NCBI GenBank assembly: GCA_027604685.1 | Contig: JADHYX010000234.1 | Location: 1-29,002, forward strand | DNA length: 29,002 nt | Reading direction: 5' to 3' | From: Lobulomyces angularis | Taxonomy: Eukaryota > Chytridiomycota > Chytridiomycetes > Lobulomycetales > Lobulomycetaceae | Shown: one piece after another, positions 13,086-24,326 of the stretch | Layout of the letters: every line of letters starts with the position of its first letter | Position numbering within the stretch: position 1 is the stretch's first letter | Notes under the pieces: model-generated | The model's database searches: none | What the model was told of the DNA's origin: nothing | What the model saw: only the letters and a program-made list of their open reading frames with translations | Program-made: the position numbers and the translations under genes

Positions 13086-15562
13086 TCATAGCTGACTTTC
13101 CAATTCGTGTAAGGTTCTCTGAAAGTCCAATGAATCTTGTGGTGTTGGCTGACCGTACTATTTTTTAAAATGTAAACTTTTAACATTTGAAAAGATGATT
13201 TTTGGTACCTCTCCTACGTCATAAACGTAAACAAATCCATCTATGCTACCCAACGCTACTTTCTTTCCATCTTTATTCCAAGCAACTTTATTTAAAGCTT
13301 TACCAGTTCCAACAGATTTTACAGAAGCAACCGGTACCTAAAAAGTTAAATTTAATAATTCAAAAATTCACTTTCATTACTTCCGTTTCAACATTAAGAT
13401 TATACAAATCAAATTTTCCGCTTGCATCACATGTCCCGAAAACACTAGGATGTGTTGGAGACCATTTGCAATCAAAAACATAATCATCAGAATTATCGAA
13501 ATTTGCAATAGGCTTTATGATATGTGAACTACTCTGTGCAGTAGCTCCACTTCCAATATTTAAACTAGTCTCCAAATTATCCAAAATTGAATGTCTTTGA
13601 GAATTAATCCCACTGTTATTTGTGTTGGAGAGCATCTGAGTTGTGGAGGTTGCCAACGATTTTTGTCTCCATAATTTAACTTGCCAGTCTATGCTGGATG
13701 TCAAAAAAATGTCTGTAAAATCCTGAGTTCCGTTCACCGGATGAAACTGCAAGGAGGTTACCATTCCTTGATGCGATTTATAAACTTCAGTAGAGCTTAT
13801 TCCAGCTTTGCTACAAATGTTTTGTTTTAATTACTAAAAAATTATTTGGTTACCTTCCTGCTCTATCATATTTGTTTGCCTGATAAATATTACCCTCTTC
13901 TGTGCCCACTAAGAACATACTAGTTTCGTTAAAAGGAAATTCAAAGCAAGTAACAGCTACTTCATCTGTTTTTGGATGTGACTGATGAACTAATTCTAAA
14001 GCTTCCTGATTAAAAAATTAAAATGTAAGAAAAGTAAATAAAAGAGCACCAACCATCGGTTGACCAAACATATCTAATTGCCATGTGCAAACTAATCCAT
14101 CATTAGAAGCACTTACTAAATGATTACTATTTTGAGTTCCTAAGGTTTGTAAACTGAAAACTGGATTAGTATGCCCTCCAGTAAGAGTAGACTTAAAATC
14201 AGGCAATCTATTTTTTGCTCTAGTATCCCAAATTAAGATTTGTCCAGAAAATGTTCCACCAATAATATAGTTTGGATGAAATTCTGAAAAACATGCAGCC
14301 ATCACATCGCTTTGTGCATGAAATATAAATTCAGGCCTATCTGTTAAATGCTGATTCCAAATTAAAACTACACCATCTGGATCATTGGTAGCCATTGGAT
14401 TTTTATTATAGGAGCTTAATAAAAGCTCTTGATACTAAAAACAAACTTAATTGGAGTTTTCAATATAATTAATAACTTACCTTTGGCGACCACGCCAGAG
14501 ATGTTACAGTTCTATTTTTTGACCATCGCTCATCAAAAAACTTACTCACTAATTTTAAATTGCCACCAGTATCAGTCTCTCTAAAAATAATTCAAAAAAA
14601 ATTGATTATTAATTTAAATCACACTTTAGAGCCTCTTCTGATGCTGTATAATCTATCATAAAATCATAATCGCTGATATCATTTAAAGCCCTTTCTATCA
14701 ACTTGGAGCTACTATCAAAAAAATTTTGAAAATTTTCTGAGGCAAGAACAAGTTTTTTTTCACCATCCGACATTTCTAATTTTTTAAATAATTAAATAAT
14801 TTTTCTTTCTAAAATCAAATTTACGAACTCAATAAAAAAAATGGGTATAGTGAAATTAAACACGAATTTTTTAAGAAACGCACCAAAAAGTTAATTTAAA
14901 AAATAAATACCTCTTAACTTTAAGTTGGAATCTTTCTTTTCTACAGATTTGACAGATATGTTGTCTGCTTCAACATCCTCTTCATCTTTTAGCTTACCAA
15001 AAGTTTCTTTCCCCTTTAATAGACTATTACTTTTCCTTGAAACCAATACATCATAGTTTTCGTTTTCAGAATTAGAATCGTAATCCTCGTTCTCATCGTC
15101 ACTAAATCTGTTAGTTTGGACTTCTTTTTCGTAACAAACTTTTTCCGCAGGAGGCATTTCAAAAATGACGAAATCTTCAGAAGTCATCAAAGCGGGTTCA
15201 TTATCATTCCTATAGTTTAGATAAAATTTTAAAAACGCTCTTTTATATAACAATTACTTTGGTTTACAATGATCCAAATCTAATGGTATAACGTTTTCTT
15301 TTATTTCAGATTGAGGTTCATTTACAAAATCATTAACATAGCTTTGTTGCTGTGGTTTAATTTGCTGTTGTTGTTGCTGTTGCAAAAAAGTAGATCTTTT
15401 GCCAATTAGTTGGTTTACCAACTCATCTATATTTTGACGTTGGGCTAAAGGGGTAATGTTTTGTTTTAAAAGTAAAGAAGCCTGTCTATCTGCTCTAGCT
15501 TTCTTTAACTCTGCTAGCTTTTGTTTTTTTTTTTCAATTTCTTTTTTCCTATTATCTTGCAT
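13086..15562 (-). CDS. DYNC1I: Cytoplasmic dynein intermediate chain (WD40)
   Basis: Intermediate chain of the dynein motor, linking heavy chains to light chains and to dynactin p150. The model is 672 aa in nine exons (minus strand): 15562-15258, 15209-14911, 14775-14625, 14580-14481, 14434-14054, 14005-13854, 13810-13381, 13337-13209, 13157-13086. The first 30 residues form a charged helix (KKEIEKKKQKLAELKKARAD), the usual dynactin-binding element. A Gln run follows at about residues 61-67, then an acidic linker, an FxxFFDxSSKLIERAL segment typical of the family, and a WD40 propeller from about residue 270. Propeller lines include VVLIWNQHL, GQILIWDTRAKNRLP, LVCTWQLDMFGQP, WQVKLWRQK and FVYVYDVGE. 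The last exon (PTPQDSLDFQRTLHELESQL) is reached only if the intron at 13158-13208 is removed; reading through gives an untypical tail. The second intron is longer (135 nt), so its ends are the least certain. Presence of dynein argues against a lineage that has lost it. Confidence 0.93.
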
Positions 15563-16420
15563 TTGACTTTATATATTTGAAAATTTTGGAAAATTTACAA
15601 TAAATTAATATATAAAATTACAAAAAAAGCAACCAATTATTTAAAAAGAAATGATTTAAATTTTGCAATGTTATTAATAATACATTTTCTGCAAAATTGA
15701 AATCTAAAAAATTGTTTACAGGATTAGTTAGCACTCAATAAACTATAATGTAACTTTGCAATTTTAATAAACTTTTAACTTTAAAAAAAAAATCAAAGAA
15801 AAAAGCTAGCAAAAATTAAATTAATGCACACTTATATCAAGTTCTTTAATCCCCATTGGGCATAGATGACTTTTCTTTTTCAACAAAAAGTTTATTTAAA
15901 ATTAAACATTTCATTAAAATGCATTTTCTCACGTCTTCATCTCTTCCAACCGTTTCTTACATTGACTACAAAAATAGTTCTTTGAAATTTTTGGATCATT
16001 TAGCTTTCCACAAGTGTGTTAGTGTTAAAATTTTATATGTTGAGAAAAATTATCCTTTAAATGGTTTAAATCTTTGTTCTTTTTTTGTTTGAAACCCTAA
16101 TAAGATTGAAACTTTAGCTACTTTCTGTTAATCTGAAAAAAAATATAAAGAAATAATTCTTTTTTTTATGAAAGAGAAAGCTAAGTTTTAAAAAAACAAA
16201 TTTTCTTTGTTTTTTGCCCTGAAATCCGAATTTGAAAATACCAACAAAGAAAAAAATAAGGAAATTTACAACAAAGGTTTCTTAAAAAATAAAAATAATT
16301 TTTCTCATTAGTCGCAATGAGAAACCTATAAAAAGGTTTGAATTTCCAATGAAAAAATTCAGATAATTATTATCTATAATAAAATAACTAAAACAAAAAA
16401 AAGAATTTCAAATAGTAAAA
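15563..16420. other. Divergent promoter region between dynein chain and fasciclin genes
   Basis: 858 nt lie between two divergent start codons. It is AT-rich with no assignable gene. A plus-strand open stretch at 15856-16092 lacks an ATG start and family signal. On the minus strand near 15940-16020 a short reading with one Cys and a CSQC pair resembles part of a zinc ribbon, but stops and missing splice sites prevent a gene model. Confidence 0.5.
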
Positions 16421-17890
16421 ATGACTTTATCAATTATTTCTGACTTGTCCTGCAGTTCAATGGAAGAAAGACGTCGCGATGATCGTGATGACAGAGAAGA
16501 CAGACGTCGTGATGACAGAAAAGACAGACATCGTGATAACGGAAACGACAGACATCGTGATGACAGAGATGACAGACATCGCGATAACGGAAACGACAGA
16601 CATCGTGATGACAGAGATGACAGACGTCGTGATGATCGTGATAATGACAATGATAGCAGAAGAGAAAGACGTCGTCGCGCAGACCATAATGATATTTTGA
16701 GTATTTTAAAAGAAGACGAACGTTTTACAAAGATAGCTAAAATAGTTGAAAAGGTTAAACTATATCAGTTGAACAACTTATTTACTCATTTTCTAGTCTG
16801 ATGTTCTCTCTGACAGTCTTAGAGACAGAGATGTCACTTTTTTTGCTCCAACCAATATGGCGATAAATAGGTTCCTTGAATTGGCTAAAAACATTGGAGG
16901 TGATTCCAACGAAAAGCACTTAGAAGAGGTTTAAATTTTTTTTCAAATTCTTCTATTGATTTGTTTAAGATCGTCAAATATCACATTGTCGCAAAAAAAG
17001 TTCCTCTCCATGAAATGTATGAAGGTTTGCTACTTGAAACCGAACTTACTGTTGAAGACCTTGGAAAAAAACATGAGCGTCAAAAAATTGTTGTTGGAAA
17101 AATTTTGGGTTCCGTTGCATTAGTAAATATGAAATTCAAGCTAAAAAATATTATTAACCTTTTTTTCTTATCATACAACAGAATCGTTTAGCTAGAGTTG
17201 ATGAACTTGGACTAGTTTCTTCAAATGGCTTAGTTCACCCAATTGACTGGATTTTAGTTCCACCAAAGAAACTCACTGAACAACTTTTTAGATTTCCATT
17301 CAAGTGCTCTACTTTCGTTTCGGCTATTCAAGCTTGTGATTTGGTTGATGTTATGTCCAAGAAGGGTTTAACTTGCTTAGTCCCATTAGATTCTGCATGG
17401 AAGCAAATGAACATGAATGATTTGTTCTACCTTTTCTCACCGCTCGGAAGACATGACTTAAAAAAGATTCTTGAATATCATGTAAGTGTAATTTTCATAC
17501 ATGTTTTATATTTTTTTTCATTACAAATAGATTTGTGATGAACTATGGTATGCCGAAAAAATCCTTGAGAACATCAATGAACCAATTGAACTTCATAGTA
17601 TGTTGAAAAAGGAAAAGATTAAGATTGAAGTTAAATCGTGCATTGAAAGGAAAAAAAGAGTCAAACCAGAAGAATGTATGATGGTTATCAATGATGGAGA
17701 AGCAATAATCAAGATTACTGATTGTGTTGCAGAAAAGTAAATTCCCAACAGGTTTTTTTTTTTTTAAATTTATTTTTTTAGTGGTACTGCCCATTGCATT
17801 AGCAACGTCTTAATTCCTGAAGTTGTAATTAAGAATTTACCAAGTAAAAGAGAATCTACTATGAGAAGTTTTGCAGAATTGGATATTTAG
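16421..17890 (+). CDS. Two-domain fasciclin (FAS1) protein with Arg/Asp-repeat N-terminus
   Basis: Predicted 410-aa protein with two FAS1 domains, a fold usually found in secreted or surface adhesion proteins. Exons: 16421-16753, 16797-16928, 16970-17122, 17182-17481, 17531-17736, 17782-17890. Residues about 14-85 are a low-complexity Arg/Asp/His-rich tract (DRDD, DRHRDNGN), encoded partly by a 48-bp tandem repeat. FAS1 domain 1 (about 88-220) has VTFFAPTNMAINRFL, IVKYHIVAKKVPL and NGLVHPIDWILVPP. Domain 2 (about 225-410) has LTCLVPLDSAWKQMN, DLKKILEYH and GTAHCISNVLIPEV. No signal peptide or membrane anchor is visible, which is unusual for the family. An alternative start is the internal ATG at 16460. 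A missed upstream exon could supply a signal sequence, since a CTGCAG acceptor-like site sits just before that ATG. Domain assignment is good; location and role are unknown. Confidence 0.85.
16523..16618. repeat. 48-bp in-frame tandem duplication in the Arg/Asp tract
   Basis: Two adjacent 48-nt units (16523-16570 and 16571-16618) differ at one position, a synonymous CGT/CGC arginine codon. Each encodes DRHRDNGNDRHRDDRD. Shorter GACAGA/CATCGTGAT sub-repeats surround them, so the tract probably grew by slippage or unequal exchange. Confidence 0.9.
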
Positions 17891-18172
17891 ATTTAAAAGT
17901 CTTTTTTTTCTTTTCTCCGATTGTTCTGTTACTATTATATTTTTTTTTTTTTTTTGTTGAAATAAAAAAACTTTAACATAGTTAAATGAGTACATTTTTT
18001 TTTCGTTAATTTTGCAATTGATAAAACGATTAGTTTTTCTTTTTAGCAAAAGAAGGTTACTTTTGTATTAAACATCGTATATAATATAAAAATTGTTTTA
18101 TCTATGCATTTGTATGTTATCACAATTTGGATCAGAAAAAGAAATTGGTGAAAAAAATTTACTTTAAAATAT

Positions 18173-21100
18173 TTAATTTGTGACTTCATTCCGGCCAGAA
18201 AAAAGAGAAACTGATTGCTTTTCCGTGTTATTTTTATCAAGCATAATTTCATTGGTAAATGTTTCATCTAGCTCAAAGTCAGATGCAAAAAATTTTCTAT
18301 CCTGTAAATTCATATTTCTCATGCTGTTATTCTGTATTGACCCCAATCTGCTTAACTTGTCAGTGATACTATGTAAATTTTTTCCTAAAATTGAAATTAT
18401 TCTTTCCAAGTTTTTGAAGTTTGTCTCCATTTTCGCTTCTAAATTCTCAATTTTATTATTTATTAAGTTAAAATTTTTTTCAAAGTTTTCAAAGTTGCTT
18501 TCCTTGCAAGAATTGAAAGAAGTTATGGTAGCACTTGGAGAAAACAAATCTTCTCCTGGTACCATGACTCCACCATTTAACTCCTTAGCTAGCACATCCT
18601 GATTTCCAGCTTTAGCTTCCACAAGTGTATCTGAAAGTGGGAAGTCTCTAGTGACGGTATTGCTTCGCAGTAATTCATCTAAAAATATTGCTGAGAAACG
18701 GTTGTTATTTTGCTGACGTACGGCTCTAGGTTGATAAGGATCCAAACTGTTTCCACTTAGCATTTCATCCAAAAACACCATTGTAGTTGGGCGAACTGAG
18801 CTTGAATTACGTGGCCGAAGACCACCACTGGAAACGCTAACAGATCTTCTACGTCCTTCACTAAAATGTGCATCCTGATAAAGCTCAGATTCTCGTCTGT
18901 TGAATACGCTGGATAAACGAAAATCAGCTGCTTCATTAAGAGGAAGATTCGGATTAGCAAAACCACCTTTTGAGGAATCTGAAAAATTGGTTAATACCAT
19001 AGAAGTTGAATTTCTGGATGGGCATGGAGATATTTTCGACGGCCTTCTACTGGAAAATTCTTCTTTTGGAATATCAGGAACGAATGTTTCAGAACATTTT
19101 TTTGTAAGTTCTTTTGATTTCTCCTTCTCGTTATTGTTAATTCGAATTATGTCAGGCGAAATGCAAATACTTTTCATAAAATGCATTATCTGCTCCGGTA
19201 TATTCTTTATCAACTTCAATATAAAAAAAAATATATATATATTTAATAAAAGAAAAAAAAAAAATCACACCGCATCTTGAACATCCGATACCCCTTCATA
19301 TTCATCACTCTTCAAGAATTTAAACCTGACACTTAATAAACTGCTGGAGTTAGCTGAAATTTCTGAAAATATTGCTTCAAGATTTGGAAATTTCGTTTCA
19401 CTGAAACCGATAACATAAATTGAGACTGGCAAGCCACTTGCAAGCAAAAAAGATTTTACTGCTTTTGGGATTTCGATAGCATCTAAATCAGTGATAATTG
19501 TATATAAGAAGTAAGGTGAAATACTGTCACCTCCATTAATTTTTTCCATAATGTTATTAATTATCTAAAGTAAAGAAAAATTAGTAATTAGATAGCGTAT
19601 TTGATTGTACTTTCTCCAAATCTTAAACGTATAATTAGAAAAATAATTACCTATTTTTTAAAATAATACCTATATTCTTTCTAGCTGAATCTTTTTCTTC
19701 TGTATCACTATAAATTGATTTCTGTAAAAGGTACGTTTCCAATAGATTTCTTGTACATTCTCCACTTGCCTAATTTATTTATACTGTCAAAAAAAAGTAG
19801 ATCTTATTTTTATTGCAGAAAATACCTCGATAATATTGTTTTGATATTTCAGACAATAAGGAATTTTTTCATAATTTATCGAGTTGAATCCAAGAAAATC
19901 AAATTTTTTTTTGTTAGTTAATTTGTGAGATTCTAGAAAAGATCCGAATGATGTCAAGAATTTCAGAACAGAATCGTGATGAACCTCTTTTTTTTGTTTA
20001 ATTTTTCACTTTAATCCTTTTTTTAATAATTTTACCATTAATTCTTAAATCAATTGCAAAACCGGCATTCAATTTTAAGCCATTGTACACATAATCAAAA
20101 AATGATGTGTATTGGTCATACTTAATACAAGAGACATTGAAAATTCCGGAATTTTTGTAGCTCGAAACTACTCCAGACTTATTTCCTGACTTTGCAACTC
20201 TTTTGCGCTCATTGATTAGTTCGAACTCCAAAGCCCTTCCCTTATTAGTTATCAATTCATTCAAAGTTGTCTGAAAGCACCCCATAAATTCCGCATTTCC
20301 AACTAATTTCTGCTGGAAAACTGTTTAAAATAAAACAAAAGTTGAAATTAATTTATTTGATTTCAAACCTTCAAACTTAAGTAGACAATCTTCTTCAGAA
20401 TCCGCTTCCTTTAAAACGTTCGCTAGATTCAATTCTAAGTTTGGAAATACTGGTTTAAAACACTTCGAAATTACATCACTTTCATGCAATAATTCTTAAT
20501 AAGTATTTTATTTTATTGAAAATGATTAATATAATATGAATTATAACTTAAAAGACAAAATATTTTTAATTTTTTTTGTTTTGTCTGGTTTTGCTCTTAA
20601 ATATTACCAAAATTTTTGTCAAGTAAATTTGACCTGTGAATGGTAAAAAATGTATTGATCTTGTTAAAAATTGGCTTTTCCAGTATGGCGTGAAATGCCA
20701 AACTAAAGATTTTTAACAAAAGTATTAGTAAGGTGAAGACGATTAGTTGTTAATAAATATATAAATATATACGTTAGATCAATTTTATCATGAAGTTTTT
20801 TAGCAAACGGCGCAATTTTGATAACACCTAGATTTTGAAAACTTCCATATTTTAAAGGTAAAGTTACAGGTTTCTTTTCATATACTAAATATTTAAAAAA
20901 TTGTTAAAAATTTATTAAAAAATTACCAAGATTAAACAAAAAATTAAATATTTTACCAATTTCATCTAATGTAATTTCAACAGAACCTAAAAAATCATGA
21001 TCCTCACTATCTTCTAAATATTCATATCCATGTACATCTACCACGAGAAATTTTAACTCAAGCTTTTCTGAATACACATAATCAATTGAAAACATCTTCT

Positions 21101-21341
21101 CAAACACTGGATTTAAAGTATTTTGAAGAACCTCCGTTTTTTGAGGTTTCTTATCCCAATCGTAGGACTTGGTCAATGGGTTATATACTTTCTTATGCAG
21201 CATTACCATTGGAAAAGAAAGAACTAATGAATTTTCATCTCTTGGATATAAATTTCTGTAAAAAAATTGAAGTATTAATTTGATATAATTCCACCTTTAG
21301 TTTAAATACCGGCACGAAATTTTTAGATTTATTTTTTCCAT
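18173..21341 (-). CDS. Copine-family protein with degenerate A domain and long C-terminal extension
   Basis: Copines are cytosolic Ca2+-dependent phospholipid-binding proteins with two C2 domains and a von Willebrand A-like domain. The model is 851 aa (typical copine about 550). Exons (minus strand): 21341-21310, 21255-20957, 20884-20773, 20702-20608, 20494-20369, 20320-20036, 19986-19826, 19769-19670, 19621-19611, 19564-19271, 19213-18173. C2A starts INLKISCRNLYPRDENSLVL and has TEVLQNTLNPVFEKMF and HDFLGSVEITLDEIG. C2B has KCFKPVFPNLEL, MGCFQTTLNEL and the copine linker FFDYVYNGLKLNAGFAIDL. The A domain keeps YFLYTIITD, ASGLPVSIYVIGF and IPEQIMHFM, but its MIDAS reads DLRIN where copines have DxTxS. 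Residues about 520-851 form a Ser-rich tail with two FLDE(M/L)L motifs and a coiled coil near 743-796. The acceptor of the intron at 19770-19825 and the 11-nt exon are the least certain joins. Convergent with the fasciclin gene, 282 nt apart. Confidence 0.85.
19611..19621 (-). other. 11-nt microexon of the copine gene
   Basis: The exon ending at 19670 leaves phase 1, while the exon starting at 19564 is read from phase 0, so a direct splice shifts the frame. An 11-nt exon between a 48-nt and a 46-nt GT...AG intron restores it, giving KNIDLEKIINNIMEKING ahead of the conserved IITD strand. Both flanking introns have branch-like CTAAT boxes. Confidence 0.6.
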
Positions 21342-21877
21342 AAAAATAGAAATATCGTATTTTTTTGGTATTGGTTTTGGTACTTAATTTCTGAATACCG
21401 AAAATTTTTAAATTACAGTATTCTTTTTAGTTTTAAATATGTTATTTAAAAACTTAATAAAGTCCTATTAAATTTTGGGAACTGTTAAGGTTTTTGATTG
21501 GCTAAAAAAAATAATAATTACTACTTTTTAAGGGTTGTTACGGTACTTAAAATCTATAGCTGTGTAAAAAACTAAAAAAAATAATAAACAAACTTTATAT
21601 AAAAAAAAATTTTGGTCAAAAACTCTTCTAGTATGGAAATATGCTTTTTTATTTAGATTGAAATTTGCACAAAAACACTATCACGAAAAAAATTCTGCTT
21701 TTATTTGGATTGAAATAAGTGTTGAACTTGTAAGAATTACAAACCCATAAACACATATTTAAAATATGTTAGTTATTAAATATAATTAATAAAATTATAT
21801 TACAAAAAAAATTATATACAAATTTTTCTTCTAAAACTTGTATTGATATATAAATTTTAATTTAAATTCAGTTCTTA
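21342..21877. other. Intergenic region between copine and GT17 copy B
   Basis: 536 nt of AT-rich sequence with no gene. It holds the copine promoter and the 3' end of GT17 copy B. An imperfect direct repeat of about 20 nt (GCTTTT..ATTTxGATTGAAAT at 21643-21664 and 21697-21716) is the only pattern noticed. Confidence 0.5.
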
Positions 21878-23581
21878 CTAACTATTTTTAATTCTTGAAT
21901 CTGAATTTCTAAGCCAAGATGGATATCTTCCTAAATTACACTCCAAAAACCTAAGAAAAGTTAGTATCTCAAAAAAAAAAAAGTGCTCCTAACCATGGTA
22001 GACTAACAGTCTCTTTGTTTTTGGCATCCAAGTCTTCTAAAGAAACTGTTCTACCACTGTACAAGTTAACATTATGATCAATGAAAAATTTTTCAAGACC
22101 TCGTACATTTTTATCATCAATTAACTTCTTCCATTCCTTCAAATGCGTGACGCCATTACATTCAGAGCAAGTTAGCATTTTAATCATTGCAAATGGAGGG
22201 TATAAATAATTTGATAGATGTGCACCACCCAAAAGAAAATGCCCACTTTTTCCTCGCATTCGGGTGGGTGCATTTCCGTTTACATTAAACTTCTTTGCAT
22301 TGGATACAGTCCTAATAAGAATATTAAATTTTTTGGAAACAACAAAAAAGAAAACCAAAAACTAGGATCCCCAAGTGAGTAAGGCACTGACCGGTGAACA
22401 GGGAAATCTGTTTTGAAGGCCCACTTTATATAAGACAACGGAAACCAAATACCTATAAATAGCGGTATTTTAAACAATGCTTTTCATAGAGCAAGTTACC
22501 AATATCAATTGCTTTTGTTACATCCCTTGATATTGAGCAGTGTTTCAATAGCAGTAAATTCTGCCTGCTGGGAATTTCATCAGCGTCACCAAAACCAAGA
22601 ATGTCATCATCACTAAAATACTGATAGTTTTTATTCCACTCCAAAAATTTCGTCCAACGAGAATGTTCCTGTTGAGATTCCTAAGTAGCAAAATAAATAA
22701 ATACATTATATAATACAAATTACCAATGCCCAAACAGAGTTATCGTTAATGTTTTTCGCAGTATCTGAATCATCCAATACGAAGTTTACAATTTTATCCT
22801 TAAAGATGGCAAATCTATTTTGATTTTGTAGTAATTGCCAAATTAATGGTTTTTTTTGGTGTTGTAGATGAGATGTAGTAGATTCTATGATAAAAAAATA
22901 GTCTACAATATCATAAACTTGGTGCATATAAATTTCTAAAGTGTCAGCATCAAAACCCAATTGAATTAAGATTCCAACTTTGGAAGGATCTTTTTTTAAC
23001 CCATTAAATATTCGATTTCCTGCTGTTAAGCAGTTCAAAGGGGTAGGCATAGTTATTGAAGGGATTTTACAACTATTATTTACTTCCACCAAAGGCTCTT
23101 TTAAAATAAAATCAATTAGCAATTTGTTTAATTCCAGTCTTTGAGTCTAAAATGAATGGTAAATAATTGTTGATAAAATTTATATTTTAGTTTTATTTTT
23201 TGTTTTATACCATTGCATTGGAATCCTCTATCTCTATTAAGTTTATTAAGTTGGAGAAGTTAAAATTCTTTAGTGTATCCATGAAAGATAAAGAATTTTT
23301 TACATCATTTCTAACAATACTGTTTAATTCGGAACTTTCTAATTCAGCCTATTGATTAGATAGTTAGGGAAAAATCGAAAAATAGTTTACTTCAGTATCA
23401 TCACTCTTTAGAAAGCCAACCCATATTATTACAAAAGAATTAATAAGTAAAATTAACGCTATTCCTGCTATAATTGAACCTCTTTTTTTGGATTTCTAAA
23501 AAAAATATTAAATTAACACTATAATCATCTAACCTCTGGTTTAACGCCAACTAAGGGTAGCTTGCTTTCAATATCACACAT
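21878..23581 (-). CDS. GT17-family beta-1,4-N-acetylglucosaminyltransferase-like protein, copy B
   Basis: Paralogue of the gene at 1311-3131, 460 aa, minus-strand exons 23581-23534, 23495-23391, 23348-23211, 23146-22724, 22680-22500, 22452-22356, 22311-21994, 21950-21878. The N-terminus has a short cytoplasmic part with a basic KSKKRGS stretch and one helix (IIAGIALILLINSFVIIWVG, about residues 24-43), the expected Golgi type II anchor. The catalytic region reads GILIQLGFDADTLEIYMHQV, FIIESTTSHL, GDADEIP (D270/D272), FPVHRSVPYSLGDPSFW and LLGGAHLSNYLYPPFAM. Exons 4-7 have exactly the lengths of copy A (423, 181, 97 and 318 nt), so the two proteins align without gaps there. The stem is shorter than in copy A. 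No disabling change is visible, so both copies look functional. The acceptor glycan is unknown. Confidence 0.9.
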
Positions 23582-24326
23582 GTTTAAAAACTGCCTTAAA
23601 GTTTTTAATAATATTTGATAAACTGAGAAACAAGGAATTGCTAAAATTGTAAAAAAGTGTAGTTTTTTTTTAAAACGTTTTATGAATACTAAAAAAAAAA
23701 AAAATTTAGAAATTTTAAATTGCTGGTACTTTCAAAAAAGGCTTTGCGATTTTGCTTGAATAAAAAAATTAAATAAATCAAGCGATCAATTTATTTTACA
23801 CTCAAAAAAACTGAAATTGCGCGTTACTAATGAAGATTAGTCTCATCTAAATCTAAATGTATATCCAAAATCTAATTCGATTGGTTTTATTTGATGGTTC
23901 ATCAAATTCAAATTATCAAGGAGTTATTTATAAAATTTGGAAATAGGAGGTGATCCACATATTTTGTGGAATTGTTGATTGCTGGAAAATTTTTATATTG
24001 CAGCTTATATTATATTATACTGCTTAAAAACTCTGCTAATAGAATACCTCTCTATACTTATAGAATAATTATACTCTCTTATACTTATACTTATAGTAAA
24101 AACTTCTTATATGTTAAAATATTCTTGATAATTATGAGTACCAATTATAGCAAACATTTTAACTGCAATTAGATTTCTAAAGGAGGCAATACTAAAGGTT
24201 TTACTTACAACACTATTCAGTAAATGTTTTTACATATTCAATTTGTAATACTAACAGTAATATTACCAAAATGCTATTCACTTTGAAAAAATTTGTTTAC
24301 TTTTAAACATTACATACTTTTTTAGA
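23582..24326. other. Intergenic region between GT17 copy B and the membrane-protein gene
   Basis: 745 nt with no assignable gene. It contains the upstream region of GT17 copy B and the 3' flank of the four-helix protein gene. A small hairpin-capable stretch (CCACATATTTTGTGG, around 23955) and short ATACTTATA-type repeats near 24070-24100 are visible; neither has a known role. Confidence 0.5.

Noticed and set aside
15856..16092. Plus-strand open frame of 78 codons, and the opposite strand with a CSQC pair
   Set aside because: The plus frame has no ATG start or family signal. The minus reading (CGKLNDPKISKNYFCSQCKK) looks like part of a zinc ribbon, but it is bounded by stops within about 30 codons and no canonical splice sites extend it.
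16523..16618. Repeat array as a possible CRISPR
   Set aside because: Units are directly adjacent without spacers, in frame, and inside a eukaryotic coding exon.
16408..16700. Several overlapping open frames on both strands over the Arg/Asp repeat
   Set aside because: All are products of the tandem repeat having no stops in any frame; only the frame continuous with the FAS1 domains is supported.
18180..18602. Plus-strand open frame of 140 codons
   Set aside because: Antisense to the copine tail exon; no domain and no splice context.
23966..24172. Plus-strand open frame of 68 codons
   Set aside because: Tyr/Ile/Leu-rich reading from AT-rich intergenic sequence with short ATACTTATA repeats; no homology signal.
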